Source: Gracilimonas mengyeensis (GTDB lineage Bacteria > Bacteroidota > Rhodothermia > Balneolales > Balneolaceae). From it: 64,000 nucleotides of DNA. A program made the translations under genes and the position numbers. The DNA is taken from contig NZ_FXTP01000002.1 of the NCBI RefSeq assembly GCF_900182705.1, positions 477,181 to 541,180 on the forward strand, in the 5' to 3' direction. Each line of letters begins with the position of its first letter. Position 1 is the stretch's first letter. The notes below the pieces were generated by a model that was given only the letters and a program-made list of their open reading frames with translations, was not told where the DNA came from and searched no databases. Positions 19,225 to 27,010 of the stretch are shown piece after piece.

Positions 19225-19655
19225 GCATTCATAAGCGCTACCTGAGGAAATTTGGATATAGTATCACCAAGAATAGGATTATAGAGCTGCTTGACGGGTA
19301 TGCGTTGGACTCAAAGGAAAAAACCAAACAGGTGCGAGTGCCCCGGTCTGACTGGAGCGATTTTGAATTTGTGGTTCGCGTGGATTCGGACTTTGTGATC
19401 GCCTCTTCTTCAGAAAATGATGACGTCGTAGACGCAGAATTAATCCGTAAAGAAGACGGCCTCAACTTTACGGTGATCAAAGAAATTACCCCGGAAACAC
19501 ACCCGTGGATTGCAGAAACAATTCCTAAGGGATCAGAACTCGAGTATACCGATAAACCACACTATGGTACTATAAACAGGTATGATGGGCTGGCGTTGGA
19601 TGTGGACGGAACGCCCACTCAAGTCAACTATGACTTCATCACGGTCAAGAAATAG
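19221..19655 (+). CDS. Protein of unknown function, coupled to HAD phosphatase
   Basis: A 144-residue acidic protein. I choose the ATG at 19221, which overlaps the previous TGA, over an in-frame start 33 bp upstream inside the HAD gene. No known domain is recognised; predicted character is mixed alpha/beta without membrane segments (blocks YALDSKEKTKQVRVPRSDW and ALDVDGTPTQVNYDFITVKK). It is the third gene of an apparent three-gene unit. Confidence 0.6.
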   Translation: MSIHKRYLRKFGYSITKNRIIELLDGYALDSKEKTKQVRVPRSDWSDFEFVVRVDSDFVIASSSENDDVVDAELIRKEDGLNFTVIKEITPETHPWIAETIPKGSELEYTDKPHYGTINRYDGLALDVDGTPTQVNYDFITVKK

Positions 19656-19676
19656 AAATCTAACTTCGGAGTACAA

Positions 19677-20066
19677 ATGCAACCTACCTCTTATCTGACT
19701 AAATCCAAGTTTACGCATTGTTTGGAATGTCCTGCCAAGCTGTACTACCCCGGCGGAGCAGAAATTCCTTATTCGCGGGATAATTCTATTTCACTGAACC
19801 TCACCAACGGCTTCCCTGCCGACTTTCTAAAGTTAAATATCATATGCACGTTCAATACAAAGTTAGATGATATTGACCCGGCTTTACTTCGGGAAGGTCG
19901 CCTCAAGGGGATCCATAAGTTTGAAAAGCTAAGCATCCCTCAGGCGGAAAAGCTGGCGGATCATCTGGGAAAAGAAATCAAAATTAACCAACCCATGACG
20001 CTGGCGGAAGTTTGTAATGCAGGTAATATGCAACGGAAGGTGGCGGTGAATGGGATTGGGTTTTAA
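19677..20066 (+). pseudogene. Chimeric remnant: DUF2779-like start joined to AAA ATPase end
   Basis: This 129-codon frame joins two unrelated pieces. Residues 1-26 (YLTKSKFTHCLECPAKLYY) look like the beginning of DUF2779-type nuclease-related proteins. From about residue 40 (LNLTNGFPADFLKLNIICTF, then NTKLDDIDPALLREGRL) it reads like the sensor-1/arginine-finger end of an AAA ATPase, but no Walker A or B is present. The simplest explanation is a deletion that fused the 5' end of one gene to the 3' end of another in frame. It may still be translated, but neither parent function can survive. Confidence 0.6.
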
Positions 20067-20078
20067 ACTATTAAAATT

Positions 20079-20981
20079 ATGCATGTATTTAGAATTCATA
20101 TAAGACCTAAAGGTGGTAACACCAATATGAAAAATACATTTGACTATTGTCTTAGGGAAAACTTATTAGGGGTAGGTTGGAGAGTCCCTGGTTTACAATC
20201 AACAAAAAACTGGAATGATTACTACAAAGAGGCTATAAAAACTCATGGTAAAGTAAACGTATGTAAATACATAAATAAATGGGTTGAAGAATATGATTTA
20301 GTTTGGACTAGAGATCAGAATGGGAAGTACTACTTAGCAAAAGTAGAATCGGGCTGGGAATATTTAAATACTAAAGAAGCAAAAGATAAGGATATTGATA
20401 TTGCTAATGTTTTTCGGTGTGAGAACATTTTACCAGTAGAGATAGATGAAGTCCCAGGCAAGGTTATTGCAAGTTTTCGTGCAAAAAGGTCCATTCAAAA
20501 AGTAACAGGCTTCCAGACTCTTGAATATTCTAAGTTTCTTTGGAATAAATTGTCTGGCAAAGATACTTATGACATTAACAGTACAAAGATAAAGGATGTT
20601 TTTTCAATGTTAGACGATGAAGAAACTGAAGACTTGATCTTTCTATATCTCCAAACTAAGGATTGGTTTATAGTTCCAAACTCTCGCAAAGGTGATACTA
20701 TGAAATATGAATTTTACTTAATTAGTAAGATTGATCACAGTAAAGCTTTGGTACAGGTAAAAACGGGAAACTCAATCTTAAACAGAGAAGAATATTTAGA
20801 TCTAGACAACCAACATTTGGTTTATTTATTTCAATCAAATGAGAAGTATGTAGGTAAGCAATCGAATAATATAGTCTGCTTGAGTAGAGATGAGATCAGA
20901 TCATTTATAGAAGAATCATTCCCTATTTTACCCAAAGCAATTAAATTTAAATATAATTTAGTGAAATCAATTAAGGGTTAG
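20079..20981 (+). CDS. Putative Mrr-like nuclease with N-terminal PUA/EVE-like domain
   Basis: A 300-residue AT-rich gene. Residues 1-130 (VFRIHIRPKGGNTNMKNTFD, LVWTRDQNGKYYLAKVESGW) resemble a small beta-barrel reader domain, with DLVWTR and the YYLAKV strand. Residues 190-240 contain TKDWFIVPNSRKGDTMKYEF followed by KALVQVKTG, which has the spacing and QxK form of the Mrr-type PD-(D/E)xK active site. This would make it a type IV-like, modification-sensing endonuclease. That assignment is by motif reading only. It sits beside a type I restriction system, and its low GC content suggests recent acquisition. Confidence 0.55.
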   Translation: MHVFRIHIRPKGGNTNMKNTFDYCLRENLLGVGWRVPGLQSTKNWNDYYKEAIKTHGKVNVCKYINKWVEEYDLVWTRDQNGKYYLAKVESGWEYLNTKEAKDKDIDIANVFRCENILPVEIDEVPGKVIASFRAKRSIQKVTGFQTLEYSKFLWNKLSGKDTYDINSTKIKDVFSMLDDEETEDLIFLYLQTKDWFIVPNSRKGDTMKYEFYLISKIDHSKALVQVKTGNSILNREEYLDLDNQHLVYLFQSNEKYVGKQSNNIVCLSRDEIRSFIEESFPILPKAIKFKYNLVKSIKG

Positions 20982-21105
20982 GAAAGTCCTGCTTCCCCTC
21001 GCTCCACACGCTCTGCGTTGGAGCGATAACTTTTGCTTTAATCTCACATCCCCTTTCCCTATAATCCACTGTTATTTCAATTCATAAACCTACCCAACGG
21101 AGTAC

Positions 21106-22794
21106 ATGCAAAAAGCCGAACAGGAATTTCTTAAAGACCTTGATAAAAAACTATGGAGCGCCGCGGATAAGCTCCGCAATAACCTGGATGCCGCTGTGTA
21201 TAAACACGTGGTGCTGGGACTCATCTTCCTTAAATATGTTTCGGACGCCTTTGAAGAACGCAGGGAGGAACTTCGCAAAAACTTCCGGGACCCCGATCAC
21301 GATTACTACATTCCACAAGAGGATATGAGTGATGAAGAGTATGACGAGTTTATTGAAGAAGAGCTGGAGATACGCGACTACTATATCGCCAAAAATGTAT
21401 TCTGGGTACCACCGTTGGCCCGGTGGGAAACGCTGAAGAAAAATCACCCTTTGCCCAATGGCACCGAAATAGAGTTGCCGAACGGGGAAACCTATAAAAT
21501 GAAGAGCACAGCTCATTTAATAGATGATGCCAACGGGGCTATTGAAAATGAAAACCCGGAATTAAAGAACATTCTGGACCGCACTTATTCCCAGAAACAA
21601 TTACCTGCGGATAAACTGGGAGAACTCATTAACCTGTTTTCGGATGCCAATTTTAATGCGAAGGAATACAAAGGGAAACCGCTGAGCATTAACTCCAAGG
21701 ATATCTTGGGCCATGTGTATGAATATTTTCTAGGGGAGTTTGCGCTGGCCGAGGGTAAAAAAGGCGGACAGTATTATACACCAAAAAGCATTGTAAAATT
21801 GATGGTGCGTATGCTCAAGCCCTTTGAAGGCCGCGTCTACGATCCCGCCATGGGTTCGGGTGGATTTTTTGTGCAAAGCGAGGATTTTATTGAGGAATAC
21901 GGCGGTAAGATTGGTCAGATTAGCGTGTATGGACAGGAAAGTAATCCCACCACCTGGAAGCTGGCGGCTATGAATATGGCCATTCGCGGTATTGATTTTG
22001 ATTTTGGGAAGGAGCCGGCCGATAGTTTTACCAACGACCAGCACAAAGACCTCCGCGCCGATTATGTGATGGCCAATCCACCGTTTAACGTGAAGGACTG
22101 GTGGAATGAGAAACTGGCCGATGACCCGCGATGGGAATACGGCACACCGCCTGAAGGAAATGCCAATTTTGCGTGGCTGCAGCATATGCTGTATCACTTA
22201 GCGCCCAGCGGTAGTTTGGCGCTGTTGCTGGCCAATGGCTCCATGAGTTCCCAAACCAGCGGAGAAGGGGAGATTCGCAAAAACCTGTTGGAAAATGATC
22301 TGGTGGAATGCATGGTGGCTTTGCCTGGACAGCTGTTTACCAACACCCAGATTCCCGCCTGTATCTGGTTTCTCAGCAAGAATAAAACCAACGGCACCAA
22401 AACGCCCGATGGAAAAGGCAAAGGCGATCGCTCCGGCACAGTGCTGTTTATTGACGCCCGTGAAAAAGGCTACATGAAAGACCGCGTGCTCCGCGATTTT
22501 AAACCCGAAGAAATTAAAGCTATTGCCAAAACCTATTCCGACTGGCAGCAGGACAATAACGACTACGAAGATATTCCCGGCTACTGCAAATCCGCCACGC
22601 TGGAGGAGATTCAAAAGAATGATTACGTACTCACGCCCGGCCGGTATGTAGGTGCTCCTGAAACTGAGGATGATGGTATTCCCTTCCCGGAAAAGATGAA
22701 AAAGCTGACAACCAAATTGAAAAGCCAGTTTGAAGAAAGCGAGGCACTTGAAGAGAAGATTAAAGAAAATTTAGCGGGGTTAGGGTATGAGTAG
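21106..22794 (+). CDS. hsdM: Type I restriction-modification methyltransferase subunit HsdM
   Basis: A 562-residue N6-adenine methyltransferase. The N-terminal helical domain (LDKKLWSAADKLRNNLDAAV) is followed by GGQYYTPKSIVKLMV, the SAM motif YDPAMGSGGFF (D246) and the catalytic NPPF (N324). With HsdS it methylates adenine at the recognition site and with HsdR it forms the restriction complex. Its end overlaps hsdS by 8 bp. Length and order are typical. A GC hairpin near 20997-21027 separates it from the previous gene. Confidence 0.95.
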   Translation: MQKAEQEFLKDLDKKLWSAADKLRNNLDAAVYKHVVLGLIFLKYVSDAFEERREELRKNFRDPDHDYYIPQEDMSDEEYDEFIEEELEIRDYYIAKNVFWVPPLARWETLKKNHPLPNGTEIELPNGETYKMKSTAHLIDDANGAIENENPELKNILDRTYSQKQLPADKLGELINLFSDANFNAKEYKGKPLSINSKDILGHVYEYFLGEFALAEGKKGGQYYTPKSIVKLMVRMLKPFEGRVYDPAMGSGGFFVQSEDFIEEYGGKIGQISVYGQESNPTTWKLAAMNMAIRGIDFDFGKEPADSFTNDQHKDLRADYVMANPPFNVKDWWNEKLADDPRWEYGTPPEGNANFAWLQHMLYHLAPSGSLALLLANGSMSSQTSGEGEIRKNLLENDLVECMVALPGQLFTNTQIPACIWFLSKNKTNGTKTPDGKGKGDRSGTVLFIDAREKGYMKDRVLRDFKPEEIKAIAKTYSDWQQDNNDYEDIPGYCKSATLEEIQKNDYVLTPGRYVGAPETEDDGIPFPEKMKKLTTKLKSQFEESEALEEKIKENLAGLGYE

Positions 22795-24172
22795 ATGGGA
22801 AGAAGTTATTCTTGAAGATATCGTTGAAATAAAAGGAAGGATAGGTTGGAAGGGTTATAAAAAATCTGATTTAAGAGATTCTGGACCAGTTGTTATTGGT
22901 GGAACGAATATAAAGAACGATATCTATTTAGATTTAGCGGAGTTAAAGCATTTAAGTAGGGAAAAATATGAAGAATCACCTGAAATAATGTTAAAAACAG
23001 GTGATGTTTTATTAGTTCAAAGAGGAAGTAGTGTTGGTGATGTAGGATATTATCATGGAGAATTTAAAGAAGCTACAATTAATCCTACAATTATTGTTAT
23101 GTCGGATTTTAAAGGCAATTCTAGGTTCTTGGCTTATTATTTAATGTCTTCAATTGGTCAAAATAAATTAAATAGTTTAAAGAGTGGTAGTTCTATACCG
23201 GCCATTTATCAAAAACCATTAGGATCATTAATAATCAAGATACCACCGACTTCACTGCAAGATGATATTTCCCATTTTTTAAGTCGTATAGATGATAAAA
23301 TCCACCTAAATCAGCAAACCAACGAGACGCTGGAGGCGATGGCGCAGGCGATCTTCAAGAGCTGGTTTGTGGATTTTGATCCCGTCCGTGCAAAAATAGA
23401 AGCCACATCCGCCGGCCGCGATCCCAACCGCGCCGCCATGGCCGCCATTGCGGGCGTTTCCTGGGAAGATCAAGACTGGGACGAAATCGAAACGGCTCTG
23501 CAGCAAAAGCTGGATCGCATGACCGAAGACCTGCGCTCCCAACTCCACCAAACCGCTGAACTCTTCCCGGATGAACTGGTGGTAAGTGAGATTGGGGTGG
23601 TGCCTAAGGGGTGGGGAATAAAATCTTTGGAAGAAATTGCAGATTATTTGAATGGGCGGGCCATGCAAAAATATCCGCCTGAAGATGGTGAACCAACTCT
23701 ACCAGTATTGAAAATTGCTCAACTTAGAAAAGGTGATACGGAAGGTGCTGATATCGCAACCTCGGATATACCAGAACGATTTAAGATCAGAAATGGAGAT
23801 ATGATTTTTTCCTGGTCAGGGAGCTTACTGATCAGACTTTGGGCTGGTGGTGATGCAGCTTTAAATCAACATTTATTTAAAGTTACATCAGAAGAATACG
23901 ACCAATGGTTTTATTATCACTGGACTAAACATCATCTGGACAATTTTATAAGAATTGCTGAATCCAAAGCAGTTACCATGGGGCACATAAAACGTTCTCA
24001 TTTGAAAGAAGCTAAGTGTGCTATTCCCAATAAAGAGCTTTTGGAAATTGGGGGACAGCATATCGAGCCACTGCTTCAGCAATCAGTTAAGCTAAATCTT
24101 GAATCCAATCAGTTAGCAGAACTAAGAGATACGCTTTTGCCAAAGTTAATTTCGGGGGAGGTTGGGGTTTGA
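22787..24172 (+). CDS. hsdS: Type I restriction-modification specificity subunit HsdS
   Basis: The 461-residue protein has two target-recognition domains: about 1-165 and 270-425. They are separated by a conserved helical region (LSRIDDKIHLNQQTNETLEA, AIFKSWFVDFDPVRAK), and a second conserved helix closes the protein (QLAELRDTLLPKLISG). HsdS sets the bipartite DNA sequence recognised by the complex. The first and second target domains are clearly more AT-rich than the conserved spacer, the mark of domain swapping between hsdS alleles. It overlaps hsdM, and hsdR is displaced about 4 kb downstream. Confidence 0.93.
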   Translation: MSRWEEVILEDIVEIKGRIGWKGYKKSDLRDSGPVVIGGTNIKNDIYLDLAELKHLSREKYEESPEIMLKTGDVLLVQRGSSVGDVGYYHGEFKEATINPTIIVMSDFKGNSRFLAYYLMSSIGQNKLNSLKSGSSIPAIYQKPLGSLIIKIPPTSLQDDISHFLSRIDDKIHLNQQTNETLEAMAQAIFKSWFVDFDPVRAKIEATSAGRDPNRAAMAAIAGVSWEDQDWDEIETALQQKLDRMTEDLRSQLHQTAELFPDELVVSEIGVVPKGWGIKSLEEIADYLNGRAMQKYPPEDGEPTLPVLKIAQLRKGDTEGADIATSDIPERFKIRNGDMIFSWSGSLLIRLWAGGDAALNQHLFKVTSEEYDQWFYYHWTKHHLDNFIRIAESKAVTMGHIKRSHLKEAKCAIPNKELLEIGGQHIEPLLQQSVKLNLESNQLAELRDTLLPKLISGEVGV

Positions 24173-24189
24173 ACCGGGATTAGGCAGGA

Positions 24190-24360
24190 TTTAGGGGATT
24201 AGCAGGATTTTTTTTAATCCTGTACATCTTGGTAATCTTAAAAATCCTGGTTCACAGTGCAGGGGTTGAACCAGAATAGTGCAGGTATCGAAGATTTTCA
24301 GGATTGTTTTTAAATCTTGTACATTCTGTAAATCCAGAAAATCCCGGTTCAAAAAGAAAG
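24190..24360. repeat. Two degenerate copies of an intergenic repeat (AATCCTGTACATCTTG...TCCTGGTTCA)
   Basis: Two units about 100 bp apart share the pattern AGGATT-TTTTTAAATC(C/T)TGTACAT-CT-GTAAATC-CC(T/G)GGTTCA, each containing the partial symmetry AGGATT/AATCCT. Related fragments lie near 26150-26195 and 58745-58800. This is a dispersed non-coding repeat family. Confidence 0.65.
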
Positions 24361-24438
24361 AGATTTTACCATCCATTTAATAAACAGTCTAAAAGAGTGT
24401 ACTTTAAACAAGTTTCATAAACACAAGTTTTTAAGCTT

Positions 24439-25260
24439 TTGGCTAAAAAGGAAAATTACATATCCATCATTGCTGTATTGGAGGTACTTACTACCGGGGA
24501 TGATCCAATCAAAGTGTTAGCCGAAGATGAACATGTTTATTTGATCAAACATAACATAAGGGGAAACAAGTTTCCGGATATGGCCAGAGAATGGATTTGT
24601 TATCGGCTTTTTAAACACTTTAAGGTTTCCATTCCCAAAGCTGATTTACTTCGTTTTAACCCTATGATGTTTCAGGACGAGATTATAGGATTGACCGGGA
24701 GATTTAAAGAGCATATTGTATTTGGTTCACGGTGGCTACAATCCAGGGATGAACTAAAAGATGAATTTTATGCAGGTAGAAATGACAAAAAAGAAAAACT
24801 GGTTAATCCGTCCGAATTAGCAAGGATTTTAGTCATGGATTTATGGCTCAAAAACAGTGACCGGCAGTCGTTGAACTTGAACATGATTGTATCGAAGCAA
24901 AAGCTGTATGCCATTGATCATTCCGCCACCTTTGATCAGGAGTTCCTGAGCCGCTTAGCAGAACCCGATAAAAAAGAGTATTTTGTGCAACCGGGAGAAG
25001 TCGGGGATTTAATTATAAACTCGCACTATTTTAAATATTATTTTAAGCAGTATCCCAAAGAATTTGAGCAAGCAGGCATTGCACTCTGCCGGAAAATAGC
25101 TGGAACAGACCGTACGTTTTTAAATAAAATCCTTAGTACTTTGCCTGAAAGTTGGCAAATAAGCACAGAAGAAAAACAAGCCATTGCCGAATATCTGATG
25201 TTCAGAAAGTCTAAACTTGAAAAATTATTTATTGAGCATCTGAATTTTGGAAGAAAGTAA
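24439..25260 (+). CDS. HipA-like kinase family protein
   Basis: A 273-residue protein of the short HipA-related kinase family (HipA_2 type) rather than classical HipA. VYLIKHNIRGNKFPDMAREW gives the phosphate-binding Lys region, DLWLKNSDRQSLNLNMIV gives the catalytic Asp141 and following Asn, and YAIDHSATFD gives the metal-binding Asp160. The start is a TTG at 24439, since no ATG lies near; MAKKENY would follow. Classical HipA phosphorylates glutamyl-tRNA synthetase; the substrate of this short family is not known to me. It is followed by a DUF3037-like gene, a pairing seen in many bacteria. It lies between hsdS and hsdR. Confidence 0.75.
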   Translation: MAKKENYISIIAVLEVLTTGDDPIKVLAEDEHVYLIKHNIRGNKFPDMAREWICYRLFKHFKVSIPKADLLRFNPMMFQDEIIGLTGRFKEHIVFGSRWLQSRDELKDEFYAGRNDKKEKLVNPSELARILVMDLWLKNSDRQSLNLNMIVSKQKLYAIDHSATFDQEFLSRLAEPDKKEYFVQPGEVGDLIINSHYFKYYFKQYPKEFEQAGIALCRKIAGTDRTFLNKILSTLPESWQISTEEKQAIAEYLMFRKSKLEKLFIEHLNFGRK

Positions 25261-25261
25261 T

Positions 25262-26137
25262 ATGGACAGCATTATTATTCAATATCGCATCTTTTATTGG
25301 GTTCCCAATACACTCTCTGGAGAACGTATTGCGATTGGACTGTGCCTGTATGATAAAGAAACAATGCGTTTAGATACGCATTGGATTTCTCAAAAGGAAT
25401 TAACTCGGTTACAAAAAATCTATTCTCAAACCAACAGGGAGGACGCGAAGGATATGTTGAATTTATTGGATGCAACAGATGGAAACTGGAAATCCAAAGC
25501 ATATGATTCCTCATTTTGGAACTACATTGAGCGATACTGGAATGGGATCTTGCAAATATCTGAAAGCCGTAAACTGTATTATGAGGGAACAGCAGCTGAT
25601 TTTACCCGAAAAAGTGCAATGCTGAAAAATCAGTTTTTGCCTCTTTCAAAACCGGTTTCAAAAAGAGCTTATAAACGGGCTAAAACCATTATAAAAAACT
25701 TTGAGAAGTGGGTAAAAGCCAAAGAACTTCAGGAAAGGGTAAGCCTTGGCGTTGAGATTCCGGAACATGGAAAATACCATCTTTTGAAATCTATTTACCT
25801 GGATCTTGGAGCATACAATGAAACCATGACAGGATCGGCCGGAATTGACTTTTCGTTAAAAGAGGCTACCCTGATTGATAAATTACATGGTTATTTTCAG
25901 GCTTTTCAAAGTATCAAGAGAATTGATAAGGGAGGAGATTTGAGCCTGGTTATTCATAAGCAAGGTGCCCCATATCAGGCAGGTGAAAACAGGAAAACCA
26001 AACTTTATGATGATTTCCGATATCGTTGTGAGGAATTGTCTATTGGCGTACTTCAGCTGGATGAACTAGAAGAATATATAGAGGGCCTATCTGAAAAAAC
26101 TGATTTGAGACCGCTGGAGCCGATGGTTGCTGAATAA
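25262..26137 (+). CDS. DUF3037-like protein paired with the HipA-like kinase
   Basis: A 291-residue protein beginning MDSIIIQYRIFYWVPNTLSG and continuing ERIAIGLCLYD, the pattern of DUF3037 proteins (a YxxxxxVPNxxxGERxNIGxxLxD start). The rest is helical and charged. The ATG at 25262 comes directly after the kinase stop and is preferred over a TTG 15 bp upstream. Function is unknown. Its constant company with HipA-like kinases suggests a partner, regulator or substrate, possibly as a toxin-antitoxin-like pair. Confidence 0.65.
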   Translation: MDSIIIQYRIFYWVPNTLSGERIAIGLCLYDKETMRLDTHWISQKELTRLQKIYSQTNREDAKDMLNLLDATDGNWKSKAYDSSFWNYIERYWNGILQISESRKLYYEGTAADFTRKSAMLKNQFLPLSKPVSKRAYKRAKTIIKNFEKWVKAKELQERVSLGVEIPEHGKYHLLKSIYLDLGAYNETMTGSAGIDFSLKEATLIDKLHGYFQAFQSIKRIDKGGDLSLVIHKQGAPYQAGENRKTKLYDDFRYRCEELSIGVLQLDELEEYIEGLSEKTDLRPLEPMVAE

Positions 26138-26224
26138 AACAATTTTTCTACACTTCTTGATCATCTTGTATTTTCCGGTTCAAAATGAAGGGGTTTGAAT
26201 CAAAGAAAAATATGAAAAAAGCGA

Positions 26225-26722
26225 ATGATGATAGAAATTCACCCAAATTTATATGTAGGTGATCAAACTGACTTCGAACGAAACGTTCGAAATCAGCAGG
26301 GTTGGAGTATAGTCCATGCGTGTAAAGAACCCTATCACAGAGAAGCTGTTGGGTATTCAGGTCGAGGTGCTCCAAAACATCATCCGGAATATCTGATTGC
26401 CAAGAGAGGCCATCGACTCATGCTTAATTTGATAGATCCCGAAAATCCCGCCTACATTCCTAAAGAAATTATAGATGCAGCTTTGAGTTTCATTGATCGG
26501 AATTTAAATGATGGGAAGAAAGTATTGGTACATTGCAATCAGGGACAAAGTCGGTCACCTGGAATAGGGTTGCTTTATCTTGCAAAGGAAGGAGGAATAG
26601 AAAACGGTTCTTTCAATGAAGCACTTATGGAATTCAAGAATATTTATCCTGCGATAAATATGGCTGGGGGAATGGCGGGTTTTCTGAAGATGAATTGGAA
26701 TAATTACGTTTCTAAAGGATGA
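26225..26722 (+). CDS. Dual-specificity phosphatase-like protein
   Basis: A 165-residue cysteine phosphatase. KVLVHCNQGQSRSPG carries the CX5R P-loop with nucleophile C104 and R110. The upstream MIEIHPNLYVGDQTDFE is the usual opening of dual-specificity phosphatases, and LNLIDPENPAYIP holds the likely general-acid Asp. It would remove phosphate from Ser/Thr/Tyr or from RNA ends. Its place beside a HipA-like kinase in a defence island suggests an opposing phosphatase, an inference from neighbourhood only. It starts at one of two neighbouring ATGs (26225 or 26228). Confidence 0.8.
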   Translation: MMIEIHPNLYVGDQTDFERNVRNQQGWSIVHACKEPYHREAVGYSGRGAPKHHPEYLIAKRGHRLMLNLIDPENPAYIPKEIIDAALSFIDRNLNDGKKVLVHCNQGQSRSPGIGLLYLAKEGGIENGSFNEALMEFKNIYPAINMAGGMAGFLKMNWNNYVSKG

Positions 26723-26803
26723 TTAAATGTTCAGAATAAACAAAGACAAAAACACTGTTGAGTCGTTGGAACAACCTAAGTTCAGTGAGCTGGGGTTTCG
26801 GGA

Positions 26804-26959
26804 GTGAGAAAACCTGTAGGTGTAGGACAAGCCACTCCTTTTTATATAGAACCCGCAAAAGAACCCGCAAAAGAACCCGCAAAAGAACCCGCAAAAGAAC
26901 CCGCAAAAAAGCTCTTTTTATATTTCTTTTTAATATCGATATTAACATGGTTTGAATGA
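26804..26959 (+). CDS. Possible 51-residue protein with five EPAK repeats and a hydrophobic tail
   Basis: From a GTG at 26804 a frame reads RKPVGVGQATPFYI, then EPAK five times, then KLFLYFFLISILTWFE and a stop. This would be a short soluble head, a Pro/Ala/charged spacer and a C-terminal membrane anchor. The 12-bp repeat is open in all frames, so this may be a coincidence, and no clear ribosome site precedes it. I list it because the head, spacer and hydrophobic tail order makes structural sense. Confidence 0.25.
   Translation: MRKPVGVGQATPFYIEPAKEPAKEPAKEPAKEPAKKLFLYFFLISILTWFE
26848..26907. repeat. Five tandem copies of a 12-bp unit
   Basis: AGAACCCGCAAA is repeated five times without change. 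Looser copies of CCCGCAA follow at about 26981-26999, just before the Fic start codon. As a 12-bp tandem array it can change length by slippage and could alter spacing upstream of the Fic gene. Confidence 0.9.
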
Positions 26960-27010
26960 ACTTAAGGGGTTTTAATAAACCCGCAATAAAACCCGCAAAT
27001 ATTACCGAAT

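Noticed and set aside
26848..26907. CRISPR array
   Set aside because: The 12-bp units are directly abutting without spacers, and no cas genes are near.
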